Of a stretch of DNA of 64,000 nucleotides, positions 1-8,420 are shown piece by piece. A program made the position numbers and the translations under genes. The DNA lies in NCBI RefSeq assembly GCF_900013425.1, contig NZ_FBXK01000005.1, forward strand, positions 2,728,001 through 2,792,000, written 5' to 3'. Numbering within the stretch: the stretch's first letter is position 1; each line of letters starts with the position of its first letter. Source of the DNA: Sphingobium sp. Z007. GTDB lineage: Bacteria > Pseudomonadota > Alphaproteobacteria > Sphingomonadales > Sphingomonadaceae. A model generated the notes under the pieces. That model made no database searches. It had not been told where the DNA came from and saw only the letters and a program-made list of their open reading frames with translations.

Positions 1-592
1 CGTCGAGATACATGTCCAGATCCTGTGGGTCGCCGATTTCATCCGGCGTCACCAGCCAGGGGCCGACCGGGCAGAAGGTGTCATGGCCCTTGCCCTTGCT
101 CCACTGGCTACCGCGCTGCTTCTGGTTGAAGCGTTCCGACACGTCGTTGACCAGCGTGTAACCCGCGACTTTGGACAGCGCCTCTTCCTCGCTGACGTAT
201 CGGCAGGTTTCGCCGATGATGACGCCCAGTTCGACTTCCCAATCGCCATGGGTCGAATTTTTGGGCAACACGACTTCATCGTTCGGGCCGTTCAGCGACG
301 ATAGAGCCTTCATGAACATGACCGGTTCGGTCGGGATCGGCAGGTTGGATTCAATCGCATGATCCTCGTAATTGAGGCCGATCGCGACGATCTTGCCGAT
401 GCCCTTGACCGGCACGCCGTAGCGCGGTTCGCCCTCAACGACGGGCAGCGACGCGATGTCGGCAGCCTTGGCGGCGGCCAGCGTTGCGACGGTCAGTTCG
501 GGGACGATGCCCGACAGGTCACGCAACTTGCCATCGCTGTCGATGACGCCGGGCTTTTCGTGGCCGGGCTGGCCGAAACGAACGAATTTCAT
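1..592 (-). CDS. Fumarylacetoacetate-hydrolase-family protein, probably 2,4-diketo-3-deoxy-L-rhamnonate hydrolase (C-terminus cut by window edge)
   Basis: The leftward frame from the ATG at 592 stays open to the window edge (about 197 residues, N-terminal part). It starts MKFVRFGQPG, has the FAH-type entry 'KIVAIGLNYEDHA' near residue 68 and the metal-binding region 'GDWEVELGVIIG' near residue 118. FAH-fold hydrolases cleave C-C bonds of 2,4-diketo acids with a divalent metal. It lies 26 bases downstream of L-rhamnonate dehydratase on the same strand. In the non-phosphorylated L-rhamnose route described in Sphingomonas, such a hydrolase (LRA6) splits 2,4-diketo-3-deoxy-L-rhamnonate into pyruvate and L-lactate. 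The exact substrate is inferred from neighbours; a related acylpyruvase or ureidoglycolate-lyase-like role cannot be excluded from the sequence alone. Confidence 0.85.
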   Translation of the reverse strand, partial: MKFVRFGQPGHEKPGVIDSDGKLRDLSGIVPELTVATLAAAKAADIASLPVVEGEPRYGVPVKGIGKIVAIGLNYEDHAIESNLPIPTEPVMFMKALSSLNGPNDEVVLPKNSTHGDWEVELGVIIGETCRYVSEEEALSKVAGYTLVNDVSERFNQKQRGSQWSKGKGHDTFCPVGPWLVTPDEIGDPQDLDMYLD

Positions 593-618
593 GGGATCAG
601 TCTCTCTTTTGCGAACAA

Positions 619-1812
619 TCAATGGGTATAGGGGCGATGCATCGCGATGTCGGGGTTGAGATCGACGCCGAAGCCGGGCTTGTCGAGCGCGGTCACCTTC
701 ATGCGGCCATTTTCCGGCACCGGTTCGCCCAGCAATTGGGGATGGAACATCGGCACCACTTCGGTCGGCCCCGGATGCATCATCAGAAATTCGGCGAAGG
801 GCGAATTGTGGCGGGTGATGACGAAATGATAGCTGTAGACCGATGAACCATGCGGCACGACCATCTTGCCATGAGCATCGGCCAGCGCACTGATCTTGAG
901 CAATTCGGTCACGCCACCGCACCAGCCGACATCGGGCTGGATGATGTCGCAGCAATCCATTTCCAGCAGCATGCGAAAGCCCCAGCGGGTCGCCTCATGC
1001 TCGCCGGTGGTGACAAGCATGCCCTTGGGCACGTTGCGCTTCAGGGCGGCATAGCCCCAATAATCGTCGGGGCTGATCGCTTCCTCGATCCATTTGAGGC
1101 CAAGGTCGTGCGCAGCGATGGCGAGGCGGGTGGCATAGTCGACGTCGAGCGCCATCCAGCAATCCCACATCAGCCAGAAATCCGGGCCGACCTTTTCCCG
1201 CATGTCCGCCAGTTCGGCGATATTCTTCTTCAAGCCCTCGACGCCTTCGGCCGGACCATGGTGCAGCGCCATTTTGCCGCCGATAAAGCCAAATTCCTTC
1301 GCCTTGTCGGGCCGCGCGCCGGTGGCGTAGAATTGCAGCTCGTCGCGCACCGCGCCGCCCAGCAGATGATAGACCGGTTCCTGCCGCAATTTGCCGAGCA
1401 AGTCCCATAGCGCCAGATCGACGCCGGATATGGCGTTCACGACCAGGCCCTTGCGCCCATAATATTGGGTCGAGAAATACATCTGGTCCCAGATTTTCTC
1501 ATAATCCGTGGGCGCGCGGCCTTCGAGGAAGCGGGCGAGATGCTTTTCGACGATATAGGCGGCCGGTTCGCCGCCCGTTGTGACAGCAAAACCGACAGTT
1601 CCGTCCTCCGCCTCGATCTCCACGACCAGAGTGCCCAGCACGTTGATGCCGAAGCTCTGGCGCGACTGGCGATATTCGGGATATTTCGACATCGGCGTCG
1701 CAATGTGATCGTCGATCCAGTGGCCTTCGCCCTGGTCATGATAATCCGCCCCGCCCCCACGCACGGTGAAGGCGCGAACATGCTTGATCTTAGGCAAGGT
1801 CACGATCGGCAC
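619..1812 (-). CDS. rhmD: L-rhamnonate dehydratase
   Basis: An enolase-superfamily protein of about 397 residues that removes water from L-rhamnonate to give 2-keto-3-deoxy-L-rhamnonate in the cytoplasm. Features typical of RhmD are visible: '[20 protein letters not shown]' near the N-terminus, '[20 protein letters not shown]' mid-protein, the metal-ligand stretch '[15 protein letters not shown]', '[14 protein letters not shown]', '[12 protein letters not shown]' and '[14 protein letters not shown]', ending 'MHRPYTH'. It closely resembles the E. coli enzyme as remembered. The GTG at 1812 is chosen because an AGGGAG ribosome site (1820-1825, complement) lies 7 bases upstream; GTG at 1818 and 1803 are alternatives. 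It is probably cotranscribed with the downstream hydrolase and divergent from the IclR gene. Confidence 0.95.
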   Translation of the reverse strand: MPIVTLPKIKHVRAFTVRGGGADYHDQGEGHWIDDHIATPMSKYPEYRQSRQSFGINVLGTLVVEIEAEDGTVGFAVTTGGEPAAYIVEKHLARFLEGRAPTDYEKIWDQMYFSTQYYGRKGLVVNAISGVDLALWDLLGKLRQEPVYHLLGGAVRDELQFYATGARPDKAKEFGFIGGKMALHHGPAEGVEGLKKNIAELADMREKVGPDFWLMWDCWMALDVDYATRLAIAAHDLGLKWIEEAISPDDYWGYAALKRNVPKGMLVTTGEHEATRWGFRMLLEMDCCDIIQPDVGWCGGVTELLKISALADAHGKMVVPHGSSVYSYHFVITRHNSPFAEFLMMHPGPTEVVPMFHPQLLGEPVPENGRMKVTALDKPGFGVDLNPDIAMHRPYTH

Positions 1813-1860
1813 GCACACACTCCCTGAACCATGCCGATGCCCAAGATGTGAAAGCAGTCG

Positions 1861-1874
1861 GCGAAAATTTCCAA
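1861..1874. promoter_or_regulatory. Candidate IclR-type operator
   Basis: GAAA-A-TTTC is a short palindrome with a central base inside the 180-base divergent region between rhmD and the IclR gene. On the complement it reads TGGAAATTTTCGCC, which resembles the GGAAA/TTTCC-type boxes of IclR-family regulators. Functional assignment is inference only. Confidence 0.35.
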
Positions 1875-1919
1875 TATATGGTCAAACCGCCGATGGCGGC
1901 CGAGTATCGGGGAGGTGGC

Positions 1920-1936
1920 GTGATCGGAACAATCAC
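1920..1936. promoter_or_regulatory. Candidate palindromic operator
   Basis: GTGAT and ATCAC arms separated by seven bases form a perfect 5-bp inverted repeat, about 57 bases before the IclR start codon. It could be a second operator for the divergent rhamnose genes, or chance. Confidence 0.25.
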
Positions 1937-1992
1937 GGCCGGCCTCTCCTTCACCCTTGTTTTTCTCATTTTGTGGGATAGAGTATTATTAG

Positions 1993-2832
1993 ATGAGACA
2001 GAAAACGTCAAACCCAGAATCGGATGCGCCGGAAAATTCGGGGCGAGAGGAGAAGAAGGCGGGCGGGTCGCAGACTTTGCAGCGCGGACTGGACCTGCTC
2101 GACCAGGTGATCGACGGCCCGATCAAGCTGGCCGACCTGTCGGAACGGATGAGGCTGACCCGATCGACCACGCATCGGCTGGCCAACGCCATGGTGGAGC
2201 GCGGTTTCCTGACTTTCCTGCCGCGCGAGGGCTATCAACTGGGGCCAAAGCTGCTCCAGCTGGGGTTTCTGGCGCAGAGCCAGGCCGATGTCGTGCAGAT
2301 TGCCCGGCCGCATCTGGAGGCGCTGGCAGCCGCCAGCGAGGATGTGGTGCATCTGGGCCGGCTTGACGGCGACCAAGCGCTGTATCTCGACAAGATTCCC
2401 GGCCGCCGCCGCGTCGAGATCAGCAGCCGGATCGGCGATCGCCACCCGCTGACCTCAACGGGTCTTGGCAAGGCGCTGCTGATCGATGACCCGGAAGCCA
2501 ATTGGCGGCGGCTGTTCGACGCGGATCAGGCCGCAGGCACCCACCAGCAGGAGTATGACGGCTGGCTGGCGCGGATGCGCGGCTATGCCGCCGCTGGCCG
2601 GGCGTTCGACCTGGAAGAAAATGAAGACCAGATACGCTGTGTCGCCGCGCCAATCCGCGATGCGTCGGGCGCGATCGTCGCCGCCATCAGCCTGTCGAGC
2701 GCGGCCCAATATATGGACGATGAGCGCATGGCGGCGCTGAGCGACGATGTTCGCGCCGCCACACACAAGGTCAGCGCCGACCTGGGCTGGACCCCCGGCG
2801 TCAAGTCCCCCCGCCGCCCGGTGCGGCGATAA
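1993..2832 (+). CDS. IclR-family transcriptional regulator of the rhamnose locus
   Basis: A 279-residue protein with an N-terminal winged helix-turn-helix at about residues 28-85 ('LQRGLDLLDQVIDG' ... 'LTRSTTHRLANAMVERGFL') and a C-terminal IclR effector domain ('TSTGLGKALLIDD', 'IRCVAAPIRDASGAIVAAIS'). IclR proteins bind as dimers/tetramers to short palindromes and respond to small carbon metabolites. It is divergent from rhmD and 22 bases upstream of the rhamnose dehydrogenase, so it most likely controls both directions. E. coli also pairs rhmD with an IclR-type regulator (RhmR/YfaX), which supports this. The effector is unknown but is likely a rhamnose pathway intermediate. Confidence 0.9.
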   Translation: MRQKTSNPESDAPENSGREEKKAGGSQTLQRGLDLLDQVIDGPIKLADLSERMRLTRSTTHRLANAMVERGFLTFLPREGYQLGPKLLQLGFLAQSQADVVQIARPHLEALAAASEDVVHLGRLDGDQALYLDKIPGRRRVEISSRIGDRHPLTSTGLGKALLIDDPEANWRRLFDADQAAGTHQQEYDGWLARMRGYAAAGRAFDLEENEDQIRCVAAPIRDASGAIVAAISLSSAAQYMDDERMAALSDDVRAATHKVSADLGWTPGVKSPRRPVRR

Positions 2833-2854
2833 CCATCGAAGGAAAGCCGATCCC

Positions 2855-3619
2855 ATGAAGCTGCTTGAAGGCAAGACCGTCCTTATCACCGGCGCATCGA
2901 CTGGCATCGGCCGCGCCGCCGCCATCGGCGCGGCGCAACATGGCGCCGATGTCGTTATCAACTATGCGAACAGCGATGGGCCGGCCGCCAGCTGCGTGGC
3001 CGAGATCGAGGCGCTGGGCCAGCGCGCCATCGCCGTGAAGGGCGATGTCGCCGACCCGCAGACTGCGCAGGATTTCGTGGCCAAGGCGGTCGAGGCCTTC
3101 GGCAAGGTCGACGTCATGGTGAGCAATGCGGGCATCTGCCCCTTCCACGCCTTTCTCGACATGCCGGTCGATGTGGTCGAGCGGACCTTCAAGGTGAACC
3201 TGCACGGCGCCTATTTCATAGTGCAGGCCGCCGCGCAGCAGATGGTGAAACAGGGGCATGGCGGATCGATCGTCGCCGTCTCCTCCATCTCCGCGCTGGT
3301 CGGCGGGGAGTATCAGACGCACTACACGCCCACGAAAGCAGGGGTCCATTCGCTGATGCAGTCTACCGCGATCGCACTGGGCAAGCATGGCATACGCTGC
3401 AACAGCGTGCTGCCCGGCACGATCCTGACCGAGATCAACAAGGATGATCTGGCCGACGCGGAGAAGCGCCAATATATGGAAAAGCGGGTGCCGCTGGGGC
3501 GGCTCGGCGCGCCGGAAGACCTAGCCGGGCCGATCATATTCCTGGCGTCGGACATGGCCGCCTATGTCACCGGCGCGGCGCTGCTGGTCGATGGCGGCAT
3601 GTATGTGAATCTGCAATAG
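2855..3619 (+). CDS. SDR-family dehydrogenase, probably L-rhamnose 1-dehydrogenase (NAD(P)+)
   Basis: A classical short-chain dehydrogenase of 254 residues. The cofactor loop is 'GASTGIGRAA' near residue 12, the NAG motif is 'VSNAGICPFHAFLDMP', the catalytic Ser lies in 'VSSISALVGG' and the Tyr/Lys pair in 'HYTPTKAG'; the C-terminus is 'LLVDGGMYVNLQ'. The combination 'NAGICPFH', 'SISALVGG' and 'THYTPTKAG' matches, from memory, the L-rhamnose 1-dehydrogenases of Azotobacter and Sphingomonas (LRA1), which oxidise L-rhamnose to the 1,4-lactone. The ATG at 2855 is preceded by a GGAAAG ribosome site. It sits directly behind the IclR regulator. The 2-keto-3-deoxy-L-rhamnonate 4-dehydrogenase step is also an SDR and is the main alternative. 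Confidence 0.85.
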   Translation: MKLLEGKTVLITGASTGIGRAAAIGAAQHGADVVINYANSDGPAASCVAEIEALGQRAIAVKGDVADPQTAQDFVAKAVEAFGKVDVMVSNAGICPFHAFLDMPVDVVERTFKVNLHGAYFIVQAAAQQMVKQGHGGSIVAVSSISALVGGEYQTHYTPTKAGVHSLMQSTAIALGKHGIRCNSVLPGTILTEINKDDLADAEKRQYMEKRVPLGRLGAPEDLAGPIIFLASDMAAYVTGAALLVDGGMYVNLQ

Positions 3620-3652
3620 GCGCGCCACGGCGCTGCTGGAAGGCCACCGTCC

Positions 3653-4633
3653 ATGAACCCGATCGACCGCCGCACCCTGATCGCTGGCACCGTGGCCAGC
3701 GCCGCATTGGCTGGCCCGGCGCTGGGCCAGACGACCATGACTGGCCCGTTCCCGCTGCCGGCGGGGTTCGAGCGCTTCCCGATCTGGCCGGGCCAGGCGC
3801 CGGGCGGCGAGACAGTCCATGTGCAGGAGGTGGAGACGCTGCGCCGGCCTGACAGCCGCCCGGACGATGGCGTCTTCGCCCATGTCGTGACGCCGACCCT
3901 GACGCTGCTGCGCCCGGCGAAACCCAATGGCGCGGCGATATTGCTGATCCCCGGCGGCGGTTATAGTCGGGTCGCGATCGGGCATGAGGGCTATAATGTG
4001 GCGCGGCGTTTCGCGGCTGCGGGCTATGTGTGTTTTGCGCTGCTCTACCGCCTGCCCGGCGACGGCTGGGCGGCGGGGCCTGACGCGCCGTTGCAGGACG
4101 CCCAGCGCGCACTGCGACTGGTGCGGGCGCTGGGCGGTCGTGAGCGGTTCGACGCGAACCGGGTTGGGGTGATGGGCTTTTCGGCGGGCGGACATCTGGC
4201 CGCCTGGCTCACCAGCCGCGCGCCGGAGGAAAGCTACAGGCCTGTCGATTCCGCCGATCGAGAGCCGATCAACGCGGCGGTTGCGGCCTATCTCTATCCC
4301 GTCATCCAGATGGAGGGCCCGTTCGTGCATCAGGGATCGCGCGCGCAGTTGCTGGGCGCTGATCCGACGGTCGAACAGATGCGCGCCTATTCGCTCGACC
4401 AGCATGTCAGCGCGGATACGCCGCCGGTTTTCCTGGCCCATGCGATCGATGATCCCGCCGTGCCGGTCGAAAACAGCCTGGTGATGCTAGCGGCGCTGCG
4501 CGCGCGCAAGATTCCGGTGGAATGCCATTTGTTCGAAGATGGCGGCCATGGCTTTGGTCTGGTCGCCCCGCCCGCCGCGCCCGCGCCCTGGCCGGAGTTG
4601 TTCCTCGATTTTGCGAAGCGCCACGGACTATGA
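3653..4633 (+). CDS. Exported alpha/beta-hydrolase (acetylesterase-like)
   Basis: A 326-residue alpha/beta-hydrolase. The N-terminus 'MNPIDRRTLIAGTVASAALA' followed by 'GPALGQ' looks like a twin-arginine signal peptide. The oxyanion region is 'LIPGGGYSRVA' near residue 100, the nucleophile elbow 'GFSAGGHLAAWL' near residue 173 and the probable catalytic His lies in 'EDGGHGFG' near the C-terminus. This architecture is shared with exported polysaccharide acetylesterases (BD-FAE/Axe type). It overlaps lutA by four bases (ATGA). In this locus a role in de-esterifying pectin or rhamnogalacturonan oligomers is likely but unproven. Confidence 0.75.
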   Translation: MNPIDRRTLIAGTVASAALAGPALGQTTMTGPFPLPAGFERFPIWPGQAPGGETVHVQEVETLRRPDSRPDDGVFAHVVTPTLTLLRPAKPNGAAILLIPGGGYSRVAIGHEGYNVARRFAAAGYVCFALLYRLPGDGWAAGPDAPLQDAQRALRLVRALGGRERFDANRVGVMGFSAGGHLAAWLTSRAPEESYRPVDSADREPINAAVAAYLYPVIQMEGPFVHQGSRAQLLGADPTVEQMRAYSLDQHVSADTPPVFLAHAIDDPAVPVENSLVMLAALRARKIPVECHLFEDGGHGFGLVAPPAAPAPWPELFLDFAKRHGL

Positions 4634-5385
4634 GCAAGACTGTCGCCTTGTTCGTCACGTGCCTGGTCGATTTGATGCGCCCGCGCATCGGCTTTGCCGC
4701 GATCCGCGCGCTGGAGGCGGCGGGATGCGACGTGATCGTGCCGGAAGGACAGACCTGCTGCGGCCAGCCTGCGCTTAACAGCGGGGACCGGGACCATGCG
4801 GCGGTGCTGGCGAAGCAGACGATCGCGGCGCTGGAGCCTTATGAAGCGGTGGTCGTGCCGTCGGGGTCGTGCGCGGGAACGATCCGCTGCCATTATCCCG
4901 AAATCTTCGCGGATGACCCCGAATGGCTGCCGCGCGCGCAGGTCGTGGCCGCCAAGACGTTCGAGATCATGGCCTATCTGGACCAGGTGTGCGGGTGGAA
5001 ACCGGAAGGCGTTACGCTGGACGCCACCGCCACCTATCATGACAGTTGTTCGGGCCTGCGCGAACTGGGGATCAAGGCGCAGCCGCGTCGATTGCTCAAG
5101 AGCATCGATGGCCTGACCTTCGCGCCCTTGGCGGGCGAGGAGACATGCTGCGGCTTTGGCGGCACCTTCTGCGTCAAGTATCCCGCCATTTCCAACGCGA
5201 TCGTCGGCGAGAAGGCCGACGCGATCGACGCTACGGGCGCAGACGTGCTGCTGGCGGGGGACCTGGGCTGTTTGATGAACATGGCGGGCAAGCTGCATCG
5301 GAAGGGCAGCAAGGTGCGCGCCTATCATGCGATCGAACTGATCGCCGGGATGGGCGATGGCCCGGCGATCGGGGAAGAGGCATGA
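4630..5385 (+). CDS. lutA: L-lactate dehydrogenase complex subunit LutA/LldE (CCG-domain iron-sulfur protein)
   Basis: A 251-residue protein with two cysteine-rich CCG modules: 'TCCGQPALNSGD' with 'SGSCAG' in the first half, and 'HDSCSGLRELG' with 'TCCGFGGTFCVKYPAIS' in the second. This is the LutA/LldE/YkgE architecture, which binds iron-sulfur clusters in the LutABC complex that oxidises L-lactate to pyruvate. The ATG at 4630 overlaps the previous stop, and its own stop overlaps lutB (ATGA), so the genes are translationally coupled. Here it is expected to consume the L-lactate released by rhamnose cleavage. Confidence 0.93.
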   Translation: MSKTVALFVTCLVDLMRPRIGFAAIRALEAAGCDVIVPEGQTCCGQPALNSGDRDHAAVLAKQTIAALEPYEAVVVPSGSCAGTIRCHYPEIFADDPEWLPRAQVVAAKTFEIMAYLDQVCGWKPEGVTLDATATYHDSCSGLRELGIKAQPRRLLKSIDGLTFAPLAGEETCCGFGGTFCVKYPAISNAIVGEKADAIDATGADVLLAGDLGCLMNMAGKLHRKGSKVRAYHAIELIAGMGDGPAIGEEA

Positions 5386-6776
5386 GCGGCTTCACGGAGC
5401 GCGTCGACGCCGCACTGGCCGACCCGATCCTCAAGATCGCGGTCGAACGCACAGCGGGGACGGCAGAGGCCAAGCGCAGCATCGCCATCGACGCCTTCCC
5501 CGATTTCGAGGCGGCGCGGACCCGCGCCGCGGCGATCAAGGATCATGTGATCGCGCATCTGGGCCCTTATCTGGAACAGTTCGAGGCCAATGCCATTGCG
5601 GCCGGGGCCAAGGTCCATTGGGCGAGCACGGCGGACGAGGCCTGCGCAATCGTCATCGCCATCTGCAAGGCGGCGGGCGCGCGGAGCGTCGCGCGGTCCA
5701 AATCGATGCTGGGCGAGGAGATCGGCCTGCCTCATGCGCTGGCGGAAGCGGGGATCGGCCGGGTGGAGACGGACCTGGCCGAACATATCATCCAGTTGGC
5801 GGACGAACGGCCGTCGCACATCATATGGCCCGCCATGCACAAGACGCGCGAACAGGTGTCGGCGCTGTTCAAGGCGAAGCATCGCTCACCCCATCAGGAG
5901 GAGACGATCGCCGCCATGGCCGAAAGTGCGCGGCGGGAATTGCGCACGCAGATGCTGGCCGCGGATGTCGGCATATCGGGCGCGAATTTCCTGATTGCGG
6001 ATACAGGCGCGGTCTGCACCGTCACCAATGAGGGCAATGCCGAATTGTCGCTGGTGCCGCCCCGCGTCCATATCGTGACCGCGGGGATCGAGAAGATCGT
6101 GCCGTCGATGCCGCACGCCATCCATATGCTGCGGATGCTGGCGCGATCGGCCACCGGCGCGGCGCTGACCCAATATACGACCTTCTATACCGGGCCGAAG
6201 CGCGCAGGCGATCACGACGGGCCGGAAGAGATGCATATCGTCCTGGTCGACAATGGCCGCACCAAGATGCGCGAAGAGGGGCTGGCCGAGATGCTGCGCT
6301 GCATCCGCTGCGGCGCATGCATGAATCACTGCGTCGTGTTTCGGCAGATTGGCGGTCATGCCTATGGCGGCACCTATCCGGGGCCGATGGGCGCGGTTTT
6401 GACGCCGGTGCTGGACGGGCTGGCGCCCAATCGCGACCTGGCGCACGCCTGCACCCTCAACGGCAAGTGCCAGGAGGTGTGTCCGGTGCGCATCCCTCTC
6501 CCCACCCTGCTCAAGGGCTGGCGCGAGAAAAGCTGGCGCGAGGGGCTGGAGCCGACGTCGATGCGCTGGGGGCTGGGCCTGTGGGCCTGGGTCGCGACGC
6601 GGCCGCGCCTTTATCGGCTGGGGACCGGCATCGCCGTGCGGGTGCTGCGGCTGCTGGGGACGAAAGGGTGGATCGCAAGCCTGCCACTGGCAGGCGGCTG
6701 GACGCGCCATCGCGACATGCCCAAGCCCGCCGCGCAGACCTTCATGGCGCAATATAAGAAGGCGCGCCGCCCATGA
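5382..6776 (+). CDS. lutB: L-lactate dehydrogenase complex iron-sulfur subunit LutB/LldF
   Basis: A 464-residue protein with an N-terminal LUD domain (for example 'ANFLIADTGAVCTVTNEGNA') and two 4Fe-4S motifs near residue 305 onward ('CIRCGACMNHCVVFRQIGG' and 'CTLNGKCQEVCPVRIPLP'), followed by a C-terminal helical tail. This is the LutB/LldF/YkgF layout. It acts with LutA and LutC to pass electrons from L-lactate into the respiratory chain. Four-base overlaps on both sides place it in the same coupled operon. Confidence 0.95.
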   Translation: MSGFTERVDAALADPILKIAVERTAGTAEAKRSIAIDAFPDFEAARTRAAAIKDHVIAHLGPYLEQFEANAIAAGAKVHWASTADEACAIVIAICKAAGARSVARSKSMLGEEIGLPHALAEAGIGRVETDLAEHIIQLADERPSHIIWPAMHKTREQVSALFKAKHRSPHQEETIAAMAESARRELRTQMLAADVGISGANFLIADTGAVCTVTNEGNAELSLVPPRVHIVTAGIEKIVPSMPHAIHMLRMLARSATGAALTQYTTFYTGPKRAGDHDGPEEMHIVLVDNGRTKMREEGLAEMLRCIRCGACMNHCVVFRQIGGHAYGGTYPGPMGAVLTPVLDGLAPNRDLAHACTLNGKCQEVCPVRIPLPTLLKGWREKSWREGLEPTSMRWGLGLWAWVATRPRLYRLGTGIAVRVLRLLGTKGWIASLPLAGGWTRHRDMPKPAAQTFMAQYKKARRP

Positions 6777-7381
6777 GCGCCCGTGACGCCATCCTCGCCC
6801 GGTTGAAGGGAACGGCGCCAGACCGAGCCGAGGCCGATGCGCTGCTGGTCGCGCCGGAGCGTCCGGCGGTGAACGAAGCGGCGCTGGAGGCGGAATTTCT
6901 CTCCCGACTCGCCCTGCCCAGCGTCAATGCCAGCCATGACGTGATTGCGACCATGGCGGACCTGCCGGCCGCCGTCGCCCGCTATCTGGCGGGACAGGGT
7001 GAAGCGCTTACGCTCTGCCTACCCGCCGATCCGCGCCTGACAGCCTGCGACTGGCGCGGCTTCACCCTCCACGACAGCGCCGCGGCCGACGAAGCCGCTG
7101 CCCTCGCCATCGCGCGCAAAGGGATCGCCGAGACCGGGTCGCTGATCTTCGAGACCGGCCCGACCGCGCCGATGCTGCCCAATTTCCTGGCGCTGCATCA
7201 TATCGTGCTGCTGGCCGTCCGCGACATCGCACCCTATCTGGAGGACGCGCCATGGGACGGTGCGCAACCCCGCGCCCATTATTGGATCACCGGCGTATCG
7301 GGGACGACGGATATCGAGGGCACCTATGTGCGCGGCGCGCATGGTCCGCGCTTCCTGCATGTCATCCTCTTGCGCGATTGA
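6773..7381 (+). CDS. lutC: L-lactate utilisation protein LutC/LldG
   Basis: A 202-residue LUD-domain protein. The conserved blocks 'IAETGSLIFETG' and the C-terminal 'GVSGTTDIEGTYVRGAHGP' are characteristic of LutC/LldG/YkgG. It completes the three-gene LutABC complex and overlaps lutB by four bases. The operon running from the IclR gene to here has no internal gap larger than 33 bases. Confidence 0.93.
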   Translation: MSARDAILARLKGTAPDRAEADALLVAPERPAVNEAALEAEFLSRLALPSVNASHDVIATMADLPAAVARYLAGQGEALTLCLPADPRLTACDWRGFTLHDSAAADEAAALAIARKGIAETGSLIFETGPTAPMLPNFLALHHIVLLAVRDIAPYLEDAPWDGAQPRAHYWITGVSGTTDIEGTYVRGAHGPRFLHVILLRD

Positions 7382-7426
7382 CCGCATGTCGGACCATCAT
7401 TCCACATTCAGGGAATAAGGACTTAC

Positions 7427-7459
7427 TTTTGTATCTCTGGCCGCTATAAGGAGACAAAA
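7427..7459. promoter_or_regulatory. Inverted repeat upstream of kduI
   Basis: TTTTGTaTCTC (7427-7437) and GAGACAAAA (7451-7459) form an inverted repeat with one extra base in the left arm, 21 bases before the kduI start. It is AT-rich against the surroundings and could be an operator for a uronate-responsive regulator; no regulator gene is adjacent. Confidence 0.35.
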
Positions 7460-7480
7460 TCGCTGCGATGGAGTCCTTAG

Positions 7481-8320
7481 ATGTTCGACAAAACCTATTA
7501 TGCGACGCACCCGGACATGATGGAGTGCGTGTCGAACGAGGAACTGCGCGACCGCTATCTGATCGGCGGGCTGTTCCGCGACGGGGAATGCGTGCTGAAT
7601 TATACCCATGCCGAACGGTTCGTGATCGGCGGGGTGGCGGTGGCCAATGCGCCGGTGACGCTGCCGGTGCAGAGCGAACCGGCGTCGGCGGCGGGCCATC
7701 CCTTCCTGGAGCGGCGCGAGCTGGCGATCGTCAATGTGAGCGGCGTCGAAGGCACGGTCACCGTCGATGGCGAAATCTTCACGCTGGGCAACAAGGATTG
7801 TCTCTACGTCACCATGGGGGCGAAGGACGTGGTCTTTGCAGGCGCGGGCGCGCGCTATTATCTGGCCTCCTGCCCGGCGCACAAGGCGTTCACCACCCGC
7901 AAGCTGGGGATCGCCGACGCCAATGCGCTGGAGCGCGGCAGCCTGGAGGAATCGAACGAGCGGACCATCTTCCAACTGGTCATCCCCGGCGTGTGCGACA
8001 GCGCGCAACTGGTCATGGGCCTGACCGTGCTCAAGCCCGGTTCGGTGTGGAACACCATGCCCCCGCACATCCATGAGCGGCGCAGCGAGATCTACTTCTA
8101 TTTCGAGCTGGACGGCCCGGCCGACCGCGTCTTCCACTATATGGGTGAGGGCGACGCGATGCGCCACATCGTCATGGGCAATGAGGAAGCGGTCATTTCC
8201 CCACCCTGGTCGATCCATATGGGGACGGGCACCAAGGCCTATGCCTTCATCTGGGCGATGGCCGGCGAGAACCAGGATTATACCGACATGAATGTGCTGG
8301 ATATCTGCCAGCTGGCGTAA
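7481..8320 (+). CDS. kduI: 5-dehydro-4-deoxy-D-glucuronate isomerase
   Basis: A 279-residue cupin-fold isomerase, the usual KduI length. It starts '[20 protein letters not shown]' and contains the metal-binding block '[18 protein letters not shown]' near residue 195, with a further His in '[11 protein letters not shown]'. KduI converts the open-chain unsaturated uronate from pectate or rhamnogalacturonan lyase products to 3-deoxy-D-glycero-2,5-hexodiulosonate, the substrate of KduD. The AUG follows a GGAG site. Its neighbour kduD is the next pathway step, separated only by a REP-like element. Confidence 0.95.
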   Translation: MFDKTYYATHPDMMECVSNEELRDRYLIGGLFRDGECVLNYTHAERFVIGGVAVANAPVTLPVQSEPASAAGHPFLERRELAIVNVSGVEGTVTVDGEIFTLGNKDCLYVTMGAKDVVFAGAGARYYLASCPAHKAFTTRKLGIADANALERGSLEESNERTIFQLVIPGVCDSAQLVMGLTVLKPGSVWNTMPPHIHERRSEIYFYFELDGPADRVFHYMGEGDAMRHIVMGNEEAVISPPWSIHMGTGTKAYAFIWAMAGENQDYTDMNVLDICQLA

Positions 8321-8336
8321 GCCCCACAGCAATGGC

Positions 8337-8412
8337 CCGTTCGTGTCGAGCGAAGTCGAGACACGGCGCGCGGCGTCATGACAGGTTTCTCGACTTCGCT
8401 CGAAACGAACGG
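8337..8412. repeat. REP-like paired inverted repeat
   Basis: Two 28-base arms (8337-8364 and 8385-8412) are near-perfect inverted copies, with two differences, around a 20-base loop. The core is CGAGCGAAGTCGAGA and both outer ends are CCGTTCGT. Related pairs occur at 36449 and 56487. The element ends 8 bases before the kduD GTG, so it occupies the usual ribosome-binding region. Confidence 0.8.
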
Positions 8413-8420
8413 ATCATAGT

